A stretch of 64,000 nt of DNA. It comes from Corynebacterium crudilactis. GTDB taxonomy: Bacteria > Actinomycetota > Actinomycetes > Mycobacteriales > Mycobacteriaceae. Positions within the stretch are counted from its first letter, which is position 1; the number at the start of each line of letters is the position of its first letter. The notes beneath the pieces were generated by a model. The model ran no database searches and was not told the origin of the DNA. It was given only the letters and a program-made list of their open reading frames with translations. Shown one piece after another: positions 37,267-46,585 of this stretch. Made by a program: the position numbers and the translations under genes. The stretch is taken from positions 447,358 to 511,357 of the forward strand of contig NZ_CP015622.1 in assembly GCF_001643015.1 (NCBI RefSeq). The letters are read 5' to 3'.

Positions 37267-38343
37267 ATGACCACATTTAATATTCCAGCTGCACGCCGCA
37301 CGCTGGTTGATGCTCCTATTCTTGATGCCGCTAATGGCAAGACTCCCACTCGGACCCCGGTGTGGTTTATGCGCCAGGCTGGTAGGTCTTTGCCTGAGTA
37401 CAAAAAGGTTCGTGAAGGCATCAGCATGTTGGATTCTTGCTTCATGCCGGAGCTTCTTGCAGAGATCACTTTGCAGCCTGTGCGCCGCCATGACGTAGAT
37501 GCTGCGATTTTGTTCTCTGACATTGTGGTTCCGTTGCGTGCTGCTGGTGTTGGGGTAGAAATCGTTCCAGGACGTGGACCTGTTCTAGATTCTCCTGTGC
37601 GTAGCCGCCAGGATGTGGACAACCTTCCAATTTTGGAAGGAAATGTTCCTGAAATCGAAGAGGGCATTCGTATCATTTTGGATGAGCTGTCTGATTCCCA
37701 GACTTTGATTGGTTTCGCGGGCGCTCCGTTTACTTTGGCTAGCTACTTGGTTGAGGGTGGTCCTTCGAAGAACCATGAGAAGACCAAAGCAATGATGCAT
37801 GGTGAGCCACAGACATGGCACGCATTGATGGAGCGTTTGGTTCCAACGATTGTGAATTCTTTAAAGTCTCAGATCAACGCTGGTATTGATGCTATGCAGT
37901 TGTTTGATTCTTGGGCTGGTTTCCTCACTGAGCGCGATTACACCGAGTTCGTGTTGCCGTATTCCACTCAGATTTTGGATGAAATTGAGCAGTACCAGCT
38001 GCCACGTATTCACTTTGGTGTGGGTACCGGTGAGATTCTTGGTGCGATGAGTAAGGCTGGCTCTGAGATTATGGGCGTGGATTGGCGCGTTCCACTGGAT
38101 AAGGCTGCGGAACGTATCGCTGCGGTATCTGGTCCGAAGGTATTGCAAGGTAACCTCGATCCTGCGTTATTGTTTGCAGGTCGTGCACCATTGACCAAGG
38201 AAATTGAGCGCATCAAGGCAGAGGCTCAAACTGCTATTGATGCAGGTCATGCCACTGGGCATATTTTCAATCTTGGACATGGAGTGCTGCCAAATACGGT
38301 GGCGGAAGATATTACTGAAGCCGTTTCCATTATCCATTCTTAA
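37267..38343 (+). CDS. hemE: Uroporphyrinogen-III decarboxylase
   Basis: Removes four carboxyls from uroporphyrinogen III to give coproporphyrinogen III. 358 residues; signature PVWFMRQAGRSLPEYK near the N-terminus, then GFAGAPFTLASYLVEGG and FNLGHGVLPNT at the end. No clear Shine-Dalgarno; a short leader is possible. hemY follows after 14 bp, so they are cotranscribed. Confidence 0.97.
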   Translation: MTTFNIPAARRTLVDAPILDAANGKTPTRTPVWFMRQAGRSLPEYKKVREGISMLDSCFMPELLAEITLQPVRRHDVDAAILFSDIVVPLRAAGVGVEIVPGRGPVLDSPVRSRQDVDNLPILEGNVPEIEEGIRIILDELSDSQTLIGFAGAPFTLASYLVEGGPSKNHEKTKAMMHGEPQTWHALMERLVPTIVNSLKSQINAGIDAMQLFDSWAGFLTERDYTEFVLPYSTQILDEIEQYQLPRIHFGVGTGEILGAMSKAGSEIMGVDWRVPLDKAAERIAAVSGPKVLQGNLDPALLFAGRAPLTKEIERIKAEAQTAIDAGHATGHIFNLGHGVLPNTVAEDITEAVSIIHS

Positions 38344-38357
38344 GTTAAGGAAGTTTC

Positions 38358-39716
38358 ATGCGTTTTGCCATCATCGGTGCGGGCCTTGCAGGTCTGACTG
38401 CTGCTTATGAGATTCACAAAGCTGACCCCACTGCCCACATCGATGTTTTGGAAGCGGGCGAACGCATTGGCGGAAAGCTATTTACGGTGCCGTTTGCTTC
38501 TGGCCCAACAGATATTGGTGCGGAAGCGTTTCTCGCTGCCCGTTTTGATGCAGTGGATTTTTTCACTGAGTTGGGATTGGCGGATTCTTTAGTGAGTCCG
38601 TCCACGGAGGCGAAGTCGCAGTATTTCGCTGGTGGCCAGTTGCATGCTTTCCCAGCTGGCGGCGTGATGGGCATTCCTGCAGCAGCACCAGATGCCCCAG
38701 AATTCCCAGCAGACGCTCCTTTTGAGTGGATCCCTGGTCAAGATATTTCTGTCGGCGCGTTGGTGCGCCGTCAGTATGGCGATCAGATCGTGGATACCGT
38801 GGTGTCTTCTTTGTTGGGAGGCGTGTATTCCTCTACTGCGGATGATTTGGGTCTGCGTGCTTCGGTGCCGGCTTTGGCTGCTGCATTGGATCAGTTGGCT
38901 GAAGCTGGTGAGTCTGTGACGTTGTCTGCTGCTGTCAAGGCAGTGGAAGCACAGCGCGCAGCTACCAAGTCAAGCTCGGAAACTCGTCCTGTGTTCCAGA
39001 CCTTCAAGGGTGGCTATGCGGAACTGTATGAAGCGTTGGCTGAGCAATGCGGTGCAGATATTCACCTGGATAGTTTTGTTTCTGCCATCACGAAATCTGG
39101 CGAGGGCTTTGCCATCAAGGGCGGTGGCGAAGGCATCTACGACAAGGTTATTTTGGCGGTTCCGGCACCGACCGCAGCAGTGTTGTTGCGTGATCTCACT
39201 CCAGATGCCGCACCTCATTTGCGCGCTATTAAGTTGGCGTCTTCCGCTGTTGTTGGCATGCGTTTTGATTCAGCAGAAGGTTTGCCGGACAACTCCGGTG
39301 TGCTCGTTGCTGTCAACGAGCCAGGCATCACGGCGAAGGCGTTTACCTTCTCATCCAAGAAGTGGCCGCACCTGGCGAGCCGCGGAGGTGCGCTTGTACG
39401 CGCGTCGTTCGGAAGGTTGGGCGATGAGGCGTCGTCACGCATGGACGAGGATTTGCTTGTCGACGCCGCCCTCGACGATCTGCTCACCATCACCGGTTTC
39501 GACGGTCGCGCCGCCGGACTTGGTGAAATCTTTGTGCAGCGCTGGTTCGGTGGGCTCCCTGTATATGGAGTTGATCACATTGCTACCGTCGCCGCGGCTC
39601 GTGCAGAGATCGCACGTGTGCCAGGCGTGGAAGCAATTGGCGCATGGGCCGGGGGAGTAGGCGTCCCTGCTGTTATCGCAGATGCCCAGGCAGCAGTACA
39701 CAGGCTGCTGGGATAA
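38358..39716 (+). CDS. hemY: Coproporphyrinogen/protoporphyrinogen oxidase (HemY/CgoX)
   Basis: FAD flavoprotein, 452 residues, dinucleotide motif AIIGAGLAGLTAAYEIHKADP and C-terminal IGAWAGGVGVPAVIADAQAA. In actinobacteria this enzyme oxidises coproporphyrinogen III to coproporphyrin III in the coproporphyrin-dependent haem pathway, so cgoX is the modern name; that is family knowledge. AAGGAAG ribosome site. Confidence 0.93.
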   Translation: MRFAIIGAGLAGLTAAYEIHKADPTAHIDVLEAGERIGGKLFTVPFASGPTDIGAEAFLAARFDAVDFFTELGLADSLVSPSTEAKSQYFAGGQLHAFPAGGVMGIPAAAPDAPEFPADAPFEWIPGQDISVGALVRRQYGDQIVDTVVSSLLGGVYSSTADDLGLRASVPALAAALDQLAEAGESVTLSAAVKAVEAQRAATKSSSETRPVFQTFKGGYAELYEALAEQCGADIHLDSFVSAITKSGEGFAIKGGGEGIYDKVILAVPAPTAAVLLRDLTPDAAPHLRAIKLASSAVVGMRFDSAEGLPDNSGVLVAVNEPGITAKAFTFSSKKWPHLASRGGALVRASFGRLGDEASSRMDEDLLVDAALDDLLTITGFDGRAAGLGEIFVQRWFGGLPVYGVDHIATVAAARAEIARVPGVEAIGAWAGGVGVPAVIADAQAAVHRLLG

Positions 39717-39788
39717 CCCTTAAGAAATACCATTGACCTTCCCAATCCAGTCTGAGAGTTTGTAAAGTTCGACTGTCAATGCGCTGGA

Positions 39789-39823
39789 TTGGCTTCACAG
39801 ATTGAATTAATACAATGACGCAC
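39789..39823 (+). promoter_or_regulatory. Promoter of hemL, predicted leaderless
   Basis: -35 TTGGCT (39789-39794), 16-bp spacer, -10 TACAAT (39811-39816) fitting the corynebacterial TANANT. A start 7-8 bases on falls on or next to the A of ATG 39824. No ribosome binding site precedes that ATG, so a leaderless message is likely. Confidence 0.6.
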
Positions 39824-41128
39824 ATGACATCGTCCAATACGGCTCGATCCGCAGAGTGGTTTGAAAAGGCACAGAAGCTCACCCCTGGTGGTGTGAATTC
39901 CCCTGTTCGCGCTTTCGGTTCAGTGGGTGGACAAGCCCGATTCATTGAAAAGGCTCACGGTTCCACCCTGATCGATGTGGACGGAAATGAATACGTTGAT
40001 TTGGTGTGCTCCTGGGGTCCTATGCTCATGGGCCATGCACACCCAGCGGTTGTAGAAGCTGTACAAAAGGCCGTTGTTGATGGCCTGTCCTTCGGTGCTC
40101 CCACCATCGGTGAGGTTGAGCTGGCACAGGATATTATCAAGCGCACCTCTGTGGAAGAGGTCCGTTTGGTGAACTCTGGAACTGAAGCCACCATGTCGGC
40201 GGTTCGTTTGGCGCGTGGATATACGCAGCGTTCCAAGATTTTGAAGTTTGAGGGTTGCTACCACGGCCATGTGGATGCGCTGCTGGCTTCTGCTGGATCC
40301 GGTGTGGCTACGTTTGCGCTGCCTGATTCCCCAGGTATTACTGGTGCGCAGACTTCTGACACCATCGTTGTGCCTTATAACGACATCGAAGCTGTACGTA
40401 ATGCATTTGCGCAGTACCCAGGCCAGATTGCGTGCATCATCGCAGAAGCTGCTGGCGGAAACATGGGTACCGTTGCACCGCTAAATAATTTCAACGATAA
40501 GCTCCTGGCGATCGCCCACGCAGATGGCGCGTTGCTGATCCTCGATGAGGTCATGACTGGTTTCCGCACCTCCTACCGTGGCTGGTTCGGTGTGGACAAG
40601 GTCACCGCTGACCTGGTCACTTTCGGCAAGGTTGTATCCGGCGGTCTGCCTGCTGCTGCGTTTGGCGGCAAGGCGGAAATCATGAACATGCTGGCCCCAC
40701 AGGGGCCGGTTTACCAAGCAGGCACGCTGTCCGGCAACCCGGTTGCGGTCGCAGCTGGTCGGGCATCGCTAAAGCTTGCCGACGAATCCCTCTACGACAC
40801 CATCAACGCCAACGCAGATCGCCTCCATGCGTTGATCTCTGAAGCATTAAGCCACGAAGGCGTTGCACACCATATTCAGCGTGCATCCAACATGCTCTCT
40901 ATTCGTTTTGCAGAGGGCGAAGGCCACAACTTCAGCGATATGAAGGCAGCAGATACCTTCCGCTTCGCGCCGTTTTTCCATGCGTTGCTAGACAACGGCA
41001 TTTATGCGCCACCAAGCGTTTTTGAAACCTGGTTTGTTTCTTCCGCATTGACGGACGATGATTTTTCCAAGATCGAACAAGCACTTAAACCTGCAGCACG
41101 CGCAGCAGCAGAAGCGAAGGCATCATGA
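39824..41128 (+). CDS. hemL: Glutamate-1-semialdehyde 2,1-aminomutase
   Basis: PLP enzyme that makes 5-aminolevulinate from the HemA product. Start ATG 39824 gives 434 residues ([17 protein letters not shown]); ATG 39815 would lie over the -10 box. Features: [30 protein letters not shown] and the PLP lysine in [16 protein letters not shown]. Overlaps the next gene by ATGA. Confidence 0.96.
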   Translation: MTSSNTARSAEWFEKAQKLTPGGVNSPVRAFGSVGGQARFIEKAHGSTLIDVDGNEYVDLVCSWGPMLMGHAHPAVVEAVQKAVVDGLSFGAPTIGEVELAQDIIKRTSVEEVRLVNSGTEATMSAVRLARGYTQRSKILKFEGCYHGHVDALLASAGSGVATFALPDSPGITGAQTSDTIVVPYNDIEAVRNAFAQYPGQIACIIAEAAGGNMGTVAPLNNFNDKLLAIAHADGALLILDEVMTGFRTSYRGWFGVDKVTADLVTFGKVVSGGLPAAAFGGKAEIMNMLAPQGPVYQAGTLSGNPVAVAAGRASLKLADESLYDTINANADRLHALISEALSHEGVAHHIQRASNMLSIRFAEGEGHNFSDMKAADTFRFAPFFHALLDNGIYAPPSVFETWFVSSALTDDDFSKIEQALKPAARAAAEAKAS

Positions 41129-41733
41129 CACAAACCATTGTCCACCTAGTTCGCCACGGTGAAGTCCACAATCCGGAAAAAATCCTGTACGGACGTATTC
41201 CTGGTTACCAACTCTCTTCCCGTGGACGCAGCCAGGCTGCCCGCACCGCAGCGTCTTTTGAAGGCCATGATGTCACCTATATCGCGGCCTCTCCATTGCA
41301 GCGTGTGCAGGAAACCTCGGAACCTTTTCTCAAGGTCACTGGCCTAGAGCTAATCACCGATGAGGATCTTTTAGAGGCCGGCAACCGCTTTGAAGGTCTG
41401 CGCACCAAGGGTCTGCGTTCCCAGTTGTGGAACCCGGTGCGGTGGCCATTGATGTACAACCCCACGCTGCCAAGCTGGGGCGAGCATTACACCGACATCT
41501 TGGAACGCGTGATGGCAGCAGTCGAGCGTGCACGAGTGGCTGCAGAAGGCCACGAAGCAATTTTGGTGACTCACCAGTTGCCGATTGTGTGCGTACAACG
41601 CCATGCTCGCGGACAAAGCCTGTCCCATAACCCAGCACTGCGTCAATGCGATCTCGCCTCAGTGACATCTTTGGTATTCCAAGATGACCAAATTGTGGGC
41701 GTCCACTACAACGAACCAGCTCAGGAGATTTGA
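41125..41733 (+). CDS. Histidine phosphatase superfamily protein (PGM-like)
   Basis: 202 residues; [18 protein letters not shown] places the catalytic His near residue 10, and LVTHQLPI gives the second His. Of the broad-specificity phosphatase kind rather than the glycolytic mutase (it lacks that family's insert). Translationally coupled to hemL by ATGA, and followed 6 bp later by the TlpA-like gene, as in mycobacteria. Substrate unknown. Confidence 0.88.
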   Translation: MTQTIVHLVRHGEVHNPEKILYGRIPGYQLSSRGRSQAARTAASFEGHDVTYIAASPLQRVQETSEPFLKVTGLELITDEDLLEAGNRFEGLRTKGLRSQLWNPVRWPLMYNPTLPSWGEHYTDILERVMAAVERARVAAEGHEAILVTHQLPIVCVQRHARGQSLSHNPALRQCDLASVTSLVFQDDQIVGVHYNEPAQEI

Positions 41734-41739
41734 TCAACC

Positions 41740-42363
41740 GTGCGTTTGACCAAGCTAGCAGCAACAATCGGCTGCGTTACACTCAGTGGATTTGCGCTAG
41801 TGGCCTGCGGCAGCGACAGTACCGCTGGTACTGATGCTGTCGCAGTCGGAGGAACCTTCCAATTTCACTCTCCGGATGGAAAAATGGAGATCTTCTACGA
41901 CGAGGCCGATCGTCAACAGCTCCCCAATATTGGTGGAGATTCCCTCATGAATGAGGGCACAGAGATTCAACTGTCCGATTTTGAGAACCAAGTTGTGGTG
42001 CTCAATGCCTGGGGTCAGTGGTGTGCACCATGTCGTTCCGAATCAGATGATCTTCAAGTAATCCATGAAGAACTCCAAGCTGCCGGTAACGGCGAGACCC
42101 CTGGCGGTACTGTGCTTGGCGTGAACGTCCGTGACTATTCACGCGAGATCGCCCAAGACTTTGTCACAGACAATGGCCTTGATTACCCAAGCATTTATGA
42201 TCCTCCTTTCATGACTGCAGCACAGCTTGGTGGTGTTCCAGCATCGGTCATTCCAACCACCATCGTGCTGGATAAACAGCACCGACCAGCTGCTGTGTTC
42301 TTGCGCGAAGTTACTTCTAAAGACATTTTGGATGTCGCGTTGCCATTGGTAGATGAGGCCTAA
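41740..42363 (+). CDS. TlpA/ResA-like thioredoxin lipoprotein for cytochrome c maturation
   Basis: 207 residues. Lipoprotein signal with C23 (ALVACG), then a TlpA-type thioredoxin fold with C95-A-P-C98 in NAWGQWCAPCRSE and the cis-Pro in VIPTTIVL. GTG start, AGGAG 12 bases before. Keeps apocytochrome CXXCH thiols reduced outside the membrane, with electrons from CcdA (next gene, directly abutting). Confidence 0.93.
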   Translation: MRLTKLAATIGCVTLSGFALVACGSDSTAGTDAVAVGGTFQFHSPDGKMEIFYDEADRQQLPNIGGDSLMNEGTEIQLSDFENQVVVLNAWGQWCAPCRSESDDLQVIHEELQAAGNGETPGGTVLGVNVRDYSREIAQDFVTDNGLDYPSIYDPPFMTAAQLGGVPASVIPTTIVLDKQHRPAAVFLREVTSKDILDVALPLVDEA

Positions 42364-43170
42364 ATGTCTGAGTTTGTGGTTGCCCAAAGCATCGGCCAGC
42401 AATTTGCCGATGTCGCAGCCTCTGGTCCATTGTTCTTAGGCATTCTTGCCGCAGCTCTTGCAGGCTTGGTGTCTTTTGCCAGCCCATGCGTGGTGCCTTT
42501 GGTTCCGGGCTATATTTCCTACCTCGCCGGCGTTGTCGGTGGGGAAGTGGAGTACAGCCAACAAGGTGCCAAAGTAAAAACCAAGCGTTTTGCAGTGGGC
42601 GCTGCAGCATTGATGTTTATTTTGGGCTTTACTGTGGTGTTCGTGCTGGCTACCGTCAGCGTGTTCGGCGCCATCAGCCTGCTCACACTCAATGCAGATA
42701 CGCTTATGCGCGTTGGCGGTGTGGTGACCATTCTCATGGGCATTGTGTTTATGGGATTCATCCCCGGATTACAGCGCGATACCCGCATGGCTCCTAAACG
42801 CTGGACCACTTGGTTGGGTGCACCACTTCTCGGTGGCATTTTCGCCTTGGGATGGACGCCTTGTCTAGGACCCACACTGGCTGCCATTATTTCTATTTCC
42901 GCAGGTACCGAAGGCATGACTGCTGCTCGCGGAGTGATTTTGATTATTGGTTATTGCTTAGGTTTGGGCCTGCCCTTTTTGTTGATTGCGCTTGGGTCAA
43001 GCAAAGCCCTAACCGGCGCGGACTGGTTGCGTAAGCATTCGCGGAAGCTACAAATCATCGGCGGTGTGCTTTTGATCTTGGTCGGAGTAGCGTTGCTCTC
43101 TGGCTCTTGGGCGATTTTTATCAACTGGGTGCGCCAATGGACCGTGGAATACGGCGCAACACTGCTTTAG
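42364..43170 (+). CDS. ccdA: CcdA, thiol-disulfide electron carrier across the membrane
   Basis: 268 residues, six helices. The two redox Cys are in VSFASPCVVPLVPGYISYL and ALGWTPCLGPTLAAI, as in CcdA/DsbD transmembrane domains. Moves reducing power from cytoplasmic thioredoxin to the TlpA-like lipoprotein. ATG directly follows the previous stop (TAAATG). Confidence 0.95.
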   Translation: MSEFVVAQSIGQQFADVAASGPLFLGILAAALAGLVSFASPCVVPLVPGYISYLAGVVGGEVEYSQQGAKVKTKRFAVGAAALMFILGFTVVFVLATVSVFGAISLLTLNADTLMRVGGVVTILMGIVFMGFIPGLQRDTRMAPKRWTTWLGAPLLGGIFALGWTPCLGPTLAAIISISAGTEGMTAARGVILIIGYCLGLGLPFLLIALGSSKALTGADWLRKHSRKLQIIGGVLLILVGVALLSGSWAIFINWVRQWTVEYGATLL

Positions 43171-43212
43171 ACAATTTTTTAGAATTTACGTAGGAAGAGA
43201 ATCGGCACGACA

Positions 43213-44844
43213 ATGCTCAAAACCGTCAAGCTGTACGCAAAGAAAGCGTGGCACTGGCTCACCAGTATGCGCACAGCACTGGCCTTGCTGTTTTTGTTGG
43301 CGATCGCAGCGATTCCAGGCGCGTTGCTGCCGCAGCGTTCCCTCAATGAGTCCAACGTTATTGAATACATTGAAAACAATGGCAAATTAGCGGAATTCTA
43401 CGACAAGATTCAGCTGTTTGATGTCTTCTCCTCCACGTGGTTCACCGCCATTTATATGCTGCTGCTGATCTCTTTGGTTGGCTGTATTTTGCCTCGTACC
43501 TTGGAGCACTACAAAGCAATGCGCGCACCTGTGGTGCGGGCGCCGAGGAACTTGGCACGCCTGAGCCACAACGGCGAGGGGATCGTCGAAAAGCGTGAAG
43601 AAGAAGTAGAAAAAGACGTCCGGAAACTCCTCAAAGGCTGGAAAATCACGGAGTATTCCGCGAAGGAAGACCGTGCAGGCGTACGGTCATTTTCGGCGGA
43701 AAAAGGCTACATCCGCGAGTTTTTCAACCTGGTGTTTCACCTCGGTATCGTGGGCATGATTGTCACGGCTGGACTTGGTCGACTGTTTTATTATGAAGGC
43801 CACGTCATCGTGGTGACTGACGGCGAACAAAATGAACAGAACTCTGTTTTTTGTAATACCGCCACAGCCAACTATGACTCTTTCCGCGCCGGCGCCAACT
43901 TTGATGGCACAGGCTTGACCACCTTCTGCTTCGAAGCGCATGATTTTTCCGCGGACTATTTGCCTAATGGTCAGGCAGAAATGTTCCGCTCTAATATTTC
44001 CTATGCTATGGGCGAGGATATTCAAAACGACCCAGAAACTTGGGAAGACTACGAACTCCGCGTGAACCACCCGCTGCGTATTGAAGGCGACCGCGTCTAC
44101 CTGCAGGGCCACGGCTTTGCTCCAACCTTTACGGTGAATTGGCCCAATGGTGAATCCCGTACCCAGACCGTGCAGTGGCGCCCTGATGATCCGACCTTCT
44201 TCCTATCCTCCGGTGTGGTGCGTTTTGATCCACCAGCAGGCATGTATCCGGATCTGTTTGAGCGTCGCCAAAACCAGCTCGCAATTCAGGGGCTTTTCGC
44301 ACCAACTGCGCAGTGGGAGGGCGAGAACGGTGAGCTTCTCACCTCTGCTTATCCAGCGATGCGCGACCCAGCAGTAGCTATTGATATCTACCGCGGCGAC
44401 AACGGTTTGGATACCGGCATCGGCCAGTCCCTGTTCAGCTTGGACTCCTCCTTGATGCACAGTGGCGTGCTGCAAAAGATTGAGCGCGTGAACCTGGAAA
44501 TCGGAGATACCGTGACCCTCGATGATGGCACCACCGTCACCTTCGATGGTGCATCCGAATTTGCCAACTACCAGATCAGCCGCGATCCAACTCAGAACTG
44601 GGTGCTGGTCACCACCGTCATCTCCCTGGTCTCCTTAGTTGGCTCCCTGATGATTCGACGCCGCCGCATTTGGGTGCGCCTCTACCCACAGGATGATGGC
44701 ACCACCCGAATTGAAACCGGTGGTCTGGCACGCACCGACCGCGCTGGCTGGGGCGGCGAATACGAGAAATTCCACCGCCAGCTGCTGGGGCTGAAGGAGG
44801 AAGATGAAGACGAAGAATATTTCGATGATGACGATCGAGACTAA
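43213..44844 (+). CDS. resB: ResB/Ccs1, cytochrome c synthetase subunit
   Basis: 543 residues: three N-terminal helices (about 17-37, 75-93, 165-190), a large extracytoplasmic domain (195-460) and one C-terminal helix (468-488), then an acidic tail (KEEDEDEEYFDDDDRD). Matches ResB of system II. With CcsA it carries haem outward and joins it to apocytochrome c. Confidence 0.94.
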   Translation: MLKTVKLYAKKAWHWLTSMRTALALLFLLAIAAIPGALLPQRSLNESNVIEYIENNGKLAEFYDKIQLFDVFSSTWFTAIYMLLLISLVGCILPRTLEHYKAMRAPVVRAPRNLARLSHNGEGIVEKREEEVEKDVRKLLKGWKITEYSAKEDRAGVRSFSAEKGYIREFFNLVFHLGIVGMIVTAGLGRLFYYEGHVIVVTDGEQNEQNSVFCNTATANYDSFRAGANFDGTGLTTFCFEAHDFSADYLPNGQAEMFRSNISYAMGEDIQNDPETWEDYELRVNHPLRIEGDRVYLQGHGFAPTFTVNWPNGESRTQTVQWRPDDPTFFLSSGVVRFDPPAGMYPDLFERRQNQLAIQGLFAPTAQWEGENGELLTSAYPAMRDPAVAIDIYRGDNGLDTGIGQSLFSLDSSLMHSGVLQKIERVNLEIGDTVTLDDGTTVTFDGASEFANYQISRDPTQNWVLVTTVISLVSLVGSLMIRRRRIWVRLYPQDDGTTRIETGGLARTDRAGWGGEYEKFHRQLLGLKEEDEDEEYFDDDDRD

Positions 44845-44858
44845 ACCCGCAGTTTAAA

Positions 44859-44884
44859 AGGCTCCTTATCCCCACAAGGAGCCT
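44859..44884. other. Stem-loop between resB and ccsA
   Basis: Perfect 9-bp stem AGGCTCCTT/AAGGAGCCT, loop ATCCCCAC, no T-run after it. Within an operon this suggests mRNA processing or stability control rather than termination. Confidence 0.5.
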
Positions 44885-44932
44885 GATATCCCCACAATTG
44901 AGCACTTCTAAAGAATAAGGTTGGATAAATCC

Positions 44933-45934
44933 ATGATGCCCGTCAACCAAACGTATGCGCAGTTTTCAGACACTGCCTTCGTATCGGCATATATTATCTA
45001 CGTTCTGGCACTGATCCTGTCGCTTGTCTACTACGTAAAACAACAAGGCATTATCGACGCCCGCCGCGAGCATGCCCGCGTTAACGAGCTCGTCGGTGCT
45101 GGAGGTAGCACTGAGCTGCCCTCAGATTTTGCTGATGGTGTGCTTCCGGATGACACCTTAATCCAGCGTGAAAGCTCCGCCCGCAAACTCGCCAACATGA
45201 CTCAATCCCTCATGTGGCTTGGCGTTACCGTGCACCTGGTTTCTGTGGTGATGCGTGCGCTCTCTGCCAGCCGTTTCCCATTTGGCAACCTTTATGAATA
45301 CATCTTGATGGTCTCCCTCTTCGCGATAATCGGTGCAGTGCTCATCCTGCAGCGACCACAGTTCCGCGTCATATGGCCATGGATTCTTACCCCAATGCTT
45401 GCGCTGCTGTTCTACGGTGGCACTGAACTTTATTCTGATTCCGCACCTGTTGTTCCTGCACTGCAGTCTTTCTGGTTCCCAATCCACGTCTCTTCAGTAT
45501 CGATCGGCGCATCCATCGGTATGGTCTCCGGTATTGCATCCCTGCTGTACTTGCTGCGCATGTGGCATCCAAAGGGTAAAGAAAAGGGCTTCTTCGGTGC
45601 AGTGGCAAAACCACTCCCATCCGGAAAAACCCTGGATAACCTTGCCTACAAGACCGCAATCTGGACCGTGCCACTCTTTGGTTTGGGCATTATCTTGGGC
45701 GCAATTTGGGCCGAAGCAGCATGGGGTCGTTTCTGGGGTTGGGACCCTAAAGAAACCGTTTCTTTCATCACCTGGGTTCTCTACGCTGGTTACCTCCACG
45801 CACGTGCGACCGCTGGTTGGCGCAATACCAACGCAGCCTGGATTAACATCTTGGCGCTGATCACCATGATCTTTAACCTCTTCTTCATCAACATGGTGGT
45901 CTCTGGTCTGCACTCTTATGCGGGACTGAACTAA
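44933..45934 (+). CDS. ccsA: CcsA/CcsB, cytochrome c synthetase haem-handling subunit
   Basis: 333 residues, eight or so helices. The WWD haem-binding signature is AWGRFWGWDPKETVSFITW near residue 260, with His residues flanking it. Start ATG 44933 (AAGG 12 bases upstream); TTG 44921 and ATG 44936 are alternatives. Together with ResB, CcdA and the TlpA-like protein it completes system II. The last 30 bp of the gene region are repeated at 46062-46091. Confidence 0.94.
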   Translation: MMPVNQTYAQFSDTAFVSAYIIYVLALILSLVYYVKQQGIIDARREHARVNELVGAGGSTELPSDFADGVLPDDTLIQRESSARKLANMTQSLMWLGVTVHLVSVVMRALSASRFPFGNLYEYILMVSLFAIIGAVLILQRPQFRVIWPWILTPMLALLFYGGTELYSDSAPVVPALQSFWFPIHVSSVSIGASIGMVSGIASLLYLLRMWHPKGKEKGFFGAVAKPLPSGKTLDNLAYKTAIWTVPLFGLGIILGAIWAEAAWGRFWGWDPKETVSFITWVLYAGYLHARATAGWRNTNAAWINILALITMIFNLFFINMVVSGLHSYAGLN

Positions 45935-45935
45935 C
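45906..45935 (+). repeat. 30-bp direct repeat, copy 1 (ccsA 3' end)
   Basis: GTCTGCACTCTTATGCGGGA and ten more bases, covering the last nine codons, stop and one base of ccsA. Identical to 46062-46091. Confidence 0.95.
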
Positions 45936-46062
45936 AGCTGGTTATGGGATTTTAGTGTGTGATTACTACCAGCTTTGGTTTGTGATTTCCCCCTAATTTC
46001 CCCTATCTCCGAGGACTCCATCGACTATTCGCTTTGCGAGGTCGGAGTCCTGAGAGAGATAG
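45936..46062. other. Double-hairpin segment between direct repeats
   Basis: First hairpin: AGCTGGT (45936-45942) with ACCAGCT (45968-45974). Second, larger: CTATCTC/GAGATAG (46003-46009/46056-46062), AGGACTCC/GGAGTCCT (46012-46019/46044-46051), GAC/GTC and TCGC-TTT-GCGA at the tip. The nested pairing across 60 nt suggests a folded RNA or a cruciform. It is enclosed by the 30-bp repeats. Confidence 0.75.
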
Positions 46063-46091
46063 TCTGCACTCTTATGCGGGACTGAACTAAC
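46062..46091 (+). repeat. 30-bp direct repeat, copy 2
   Basis: Exact copy of the ccsA 3' end, 126 bp downstream of the first. It is not part of any gene here and is directly followed by repeat copy B. Confidence 0.95.
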
Positions 46092-46093
46092 GG

Positions 46094-46335
46094 CGATTTA
46101 AGCGCTCAGATTCCTTGAATGAGTGTTTGTCTGGGGGACAAGCACTCAGTGCCTGAGAATCGATTTTGAGAGGGCACTTTTTAGGCCCTGTTTTAGTACC
46201 GCCAAACGACAGTGCCCACGGAGCAAGATTTCTTGTTCCGTGGGCACTGTCGTTTGGTTTTCCGTGCTTGAAACCGGTCACATATGCCCACGAAGCTTGT
46301 TTTGAGGGCCCGTGGGCACTGTCGTTTGGTTTTGG
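46094..46335 (-). repeat. Dispersed hairpin/tail repeat, copy B
   Basis: Reverse orientation: tail first (46094-46182; reverse complement contains AAAAAGTGCCCTC, AAACACTCATTCAA and GCTTAAAT), then head hairpin with 26-bp arms (46202-46227 and 46232-46257, one G-T pair, 4-nt loop; CCAAACGACAGTGCCCACGG...) and a second arm set (46272-46335; AAACCGGTCACATATGCCCA ... GTGGGCACTGTCGTTTGG). The head matches copy A. The 250 bp after it, up to the ABC permease gene, appear to be promoter DNA only. Confidence 0.78.
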
Positions 46336-46585
46336 TAGAGGGCGGCCCTTGGACTGCTTGTAGCAGCATAAAACTGTGCATGTGTGGGGGAAAGATTCCA
46401 ACTTTTCATGCCCAAAATCTAGCGGCAATACCTAAGTGGTCCTAAAAATTAGAGTCATGCACATTGGGTATTAAGGAATGCGGAAAAGGTGTTGGACGTG
46501 CATTAAAGATGCTCTGTAACGTGATCCATATCGCAATCAGAAAGCCCTTTTAATCACATCACTTTCCATCGAGGAGATCTGCATC

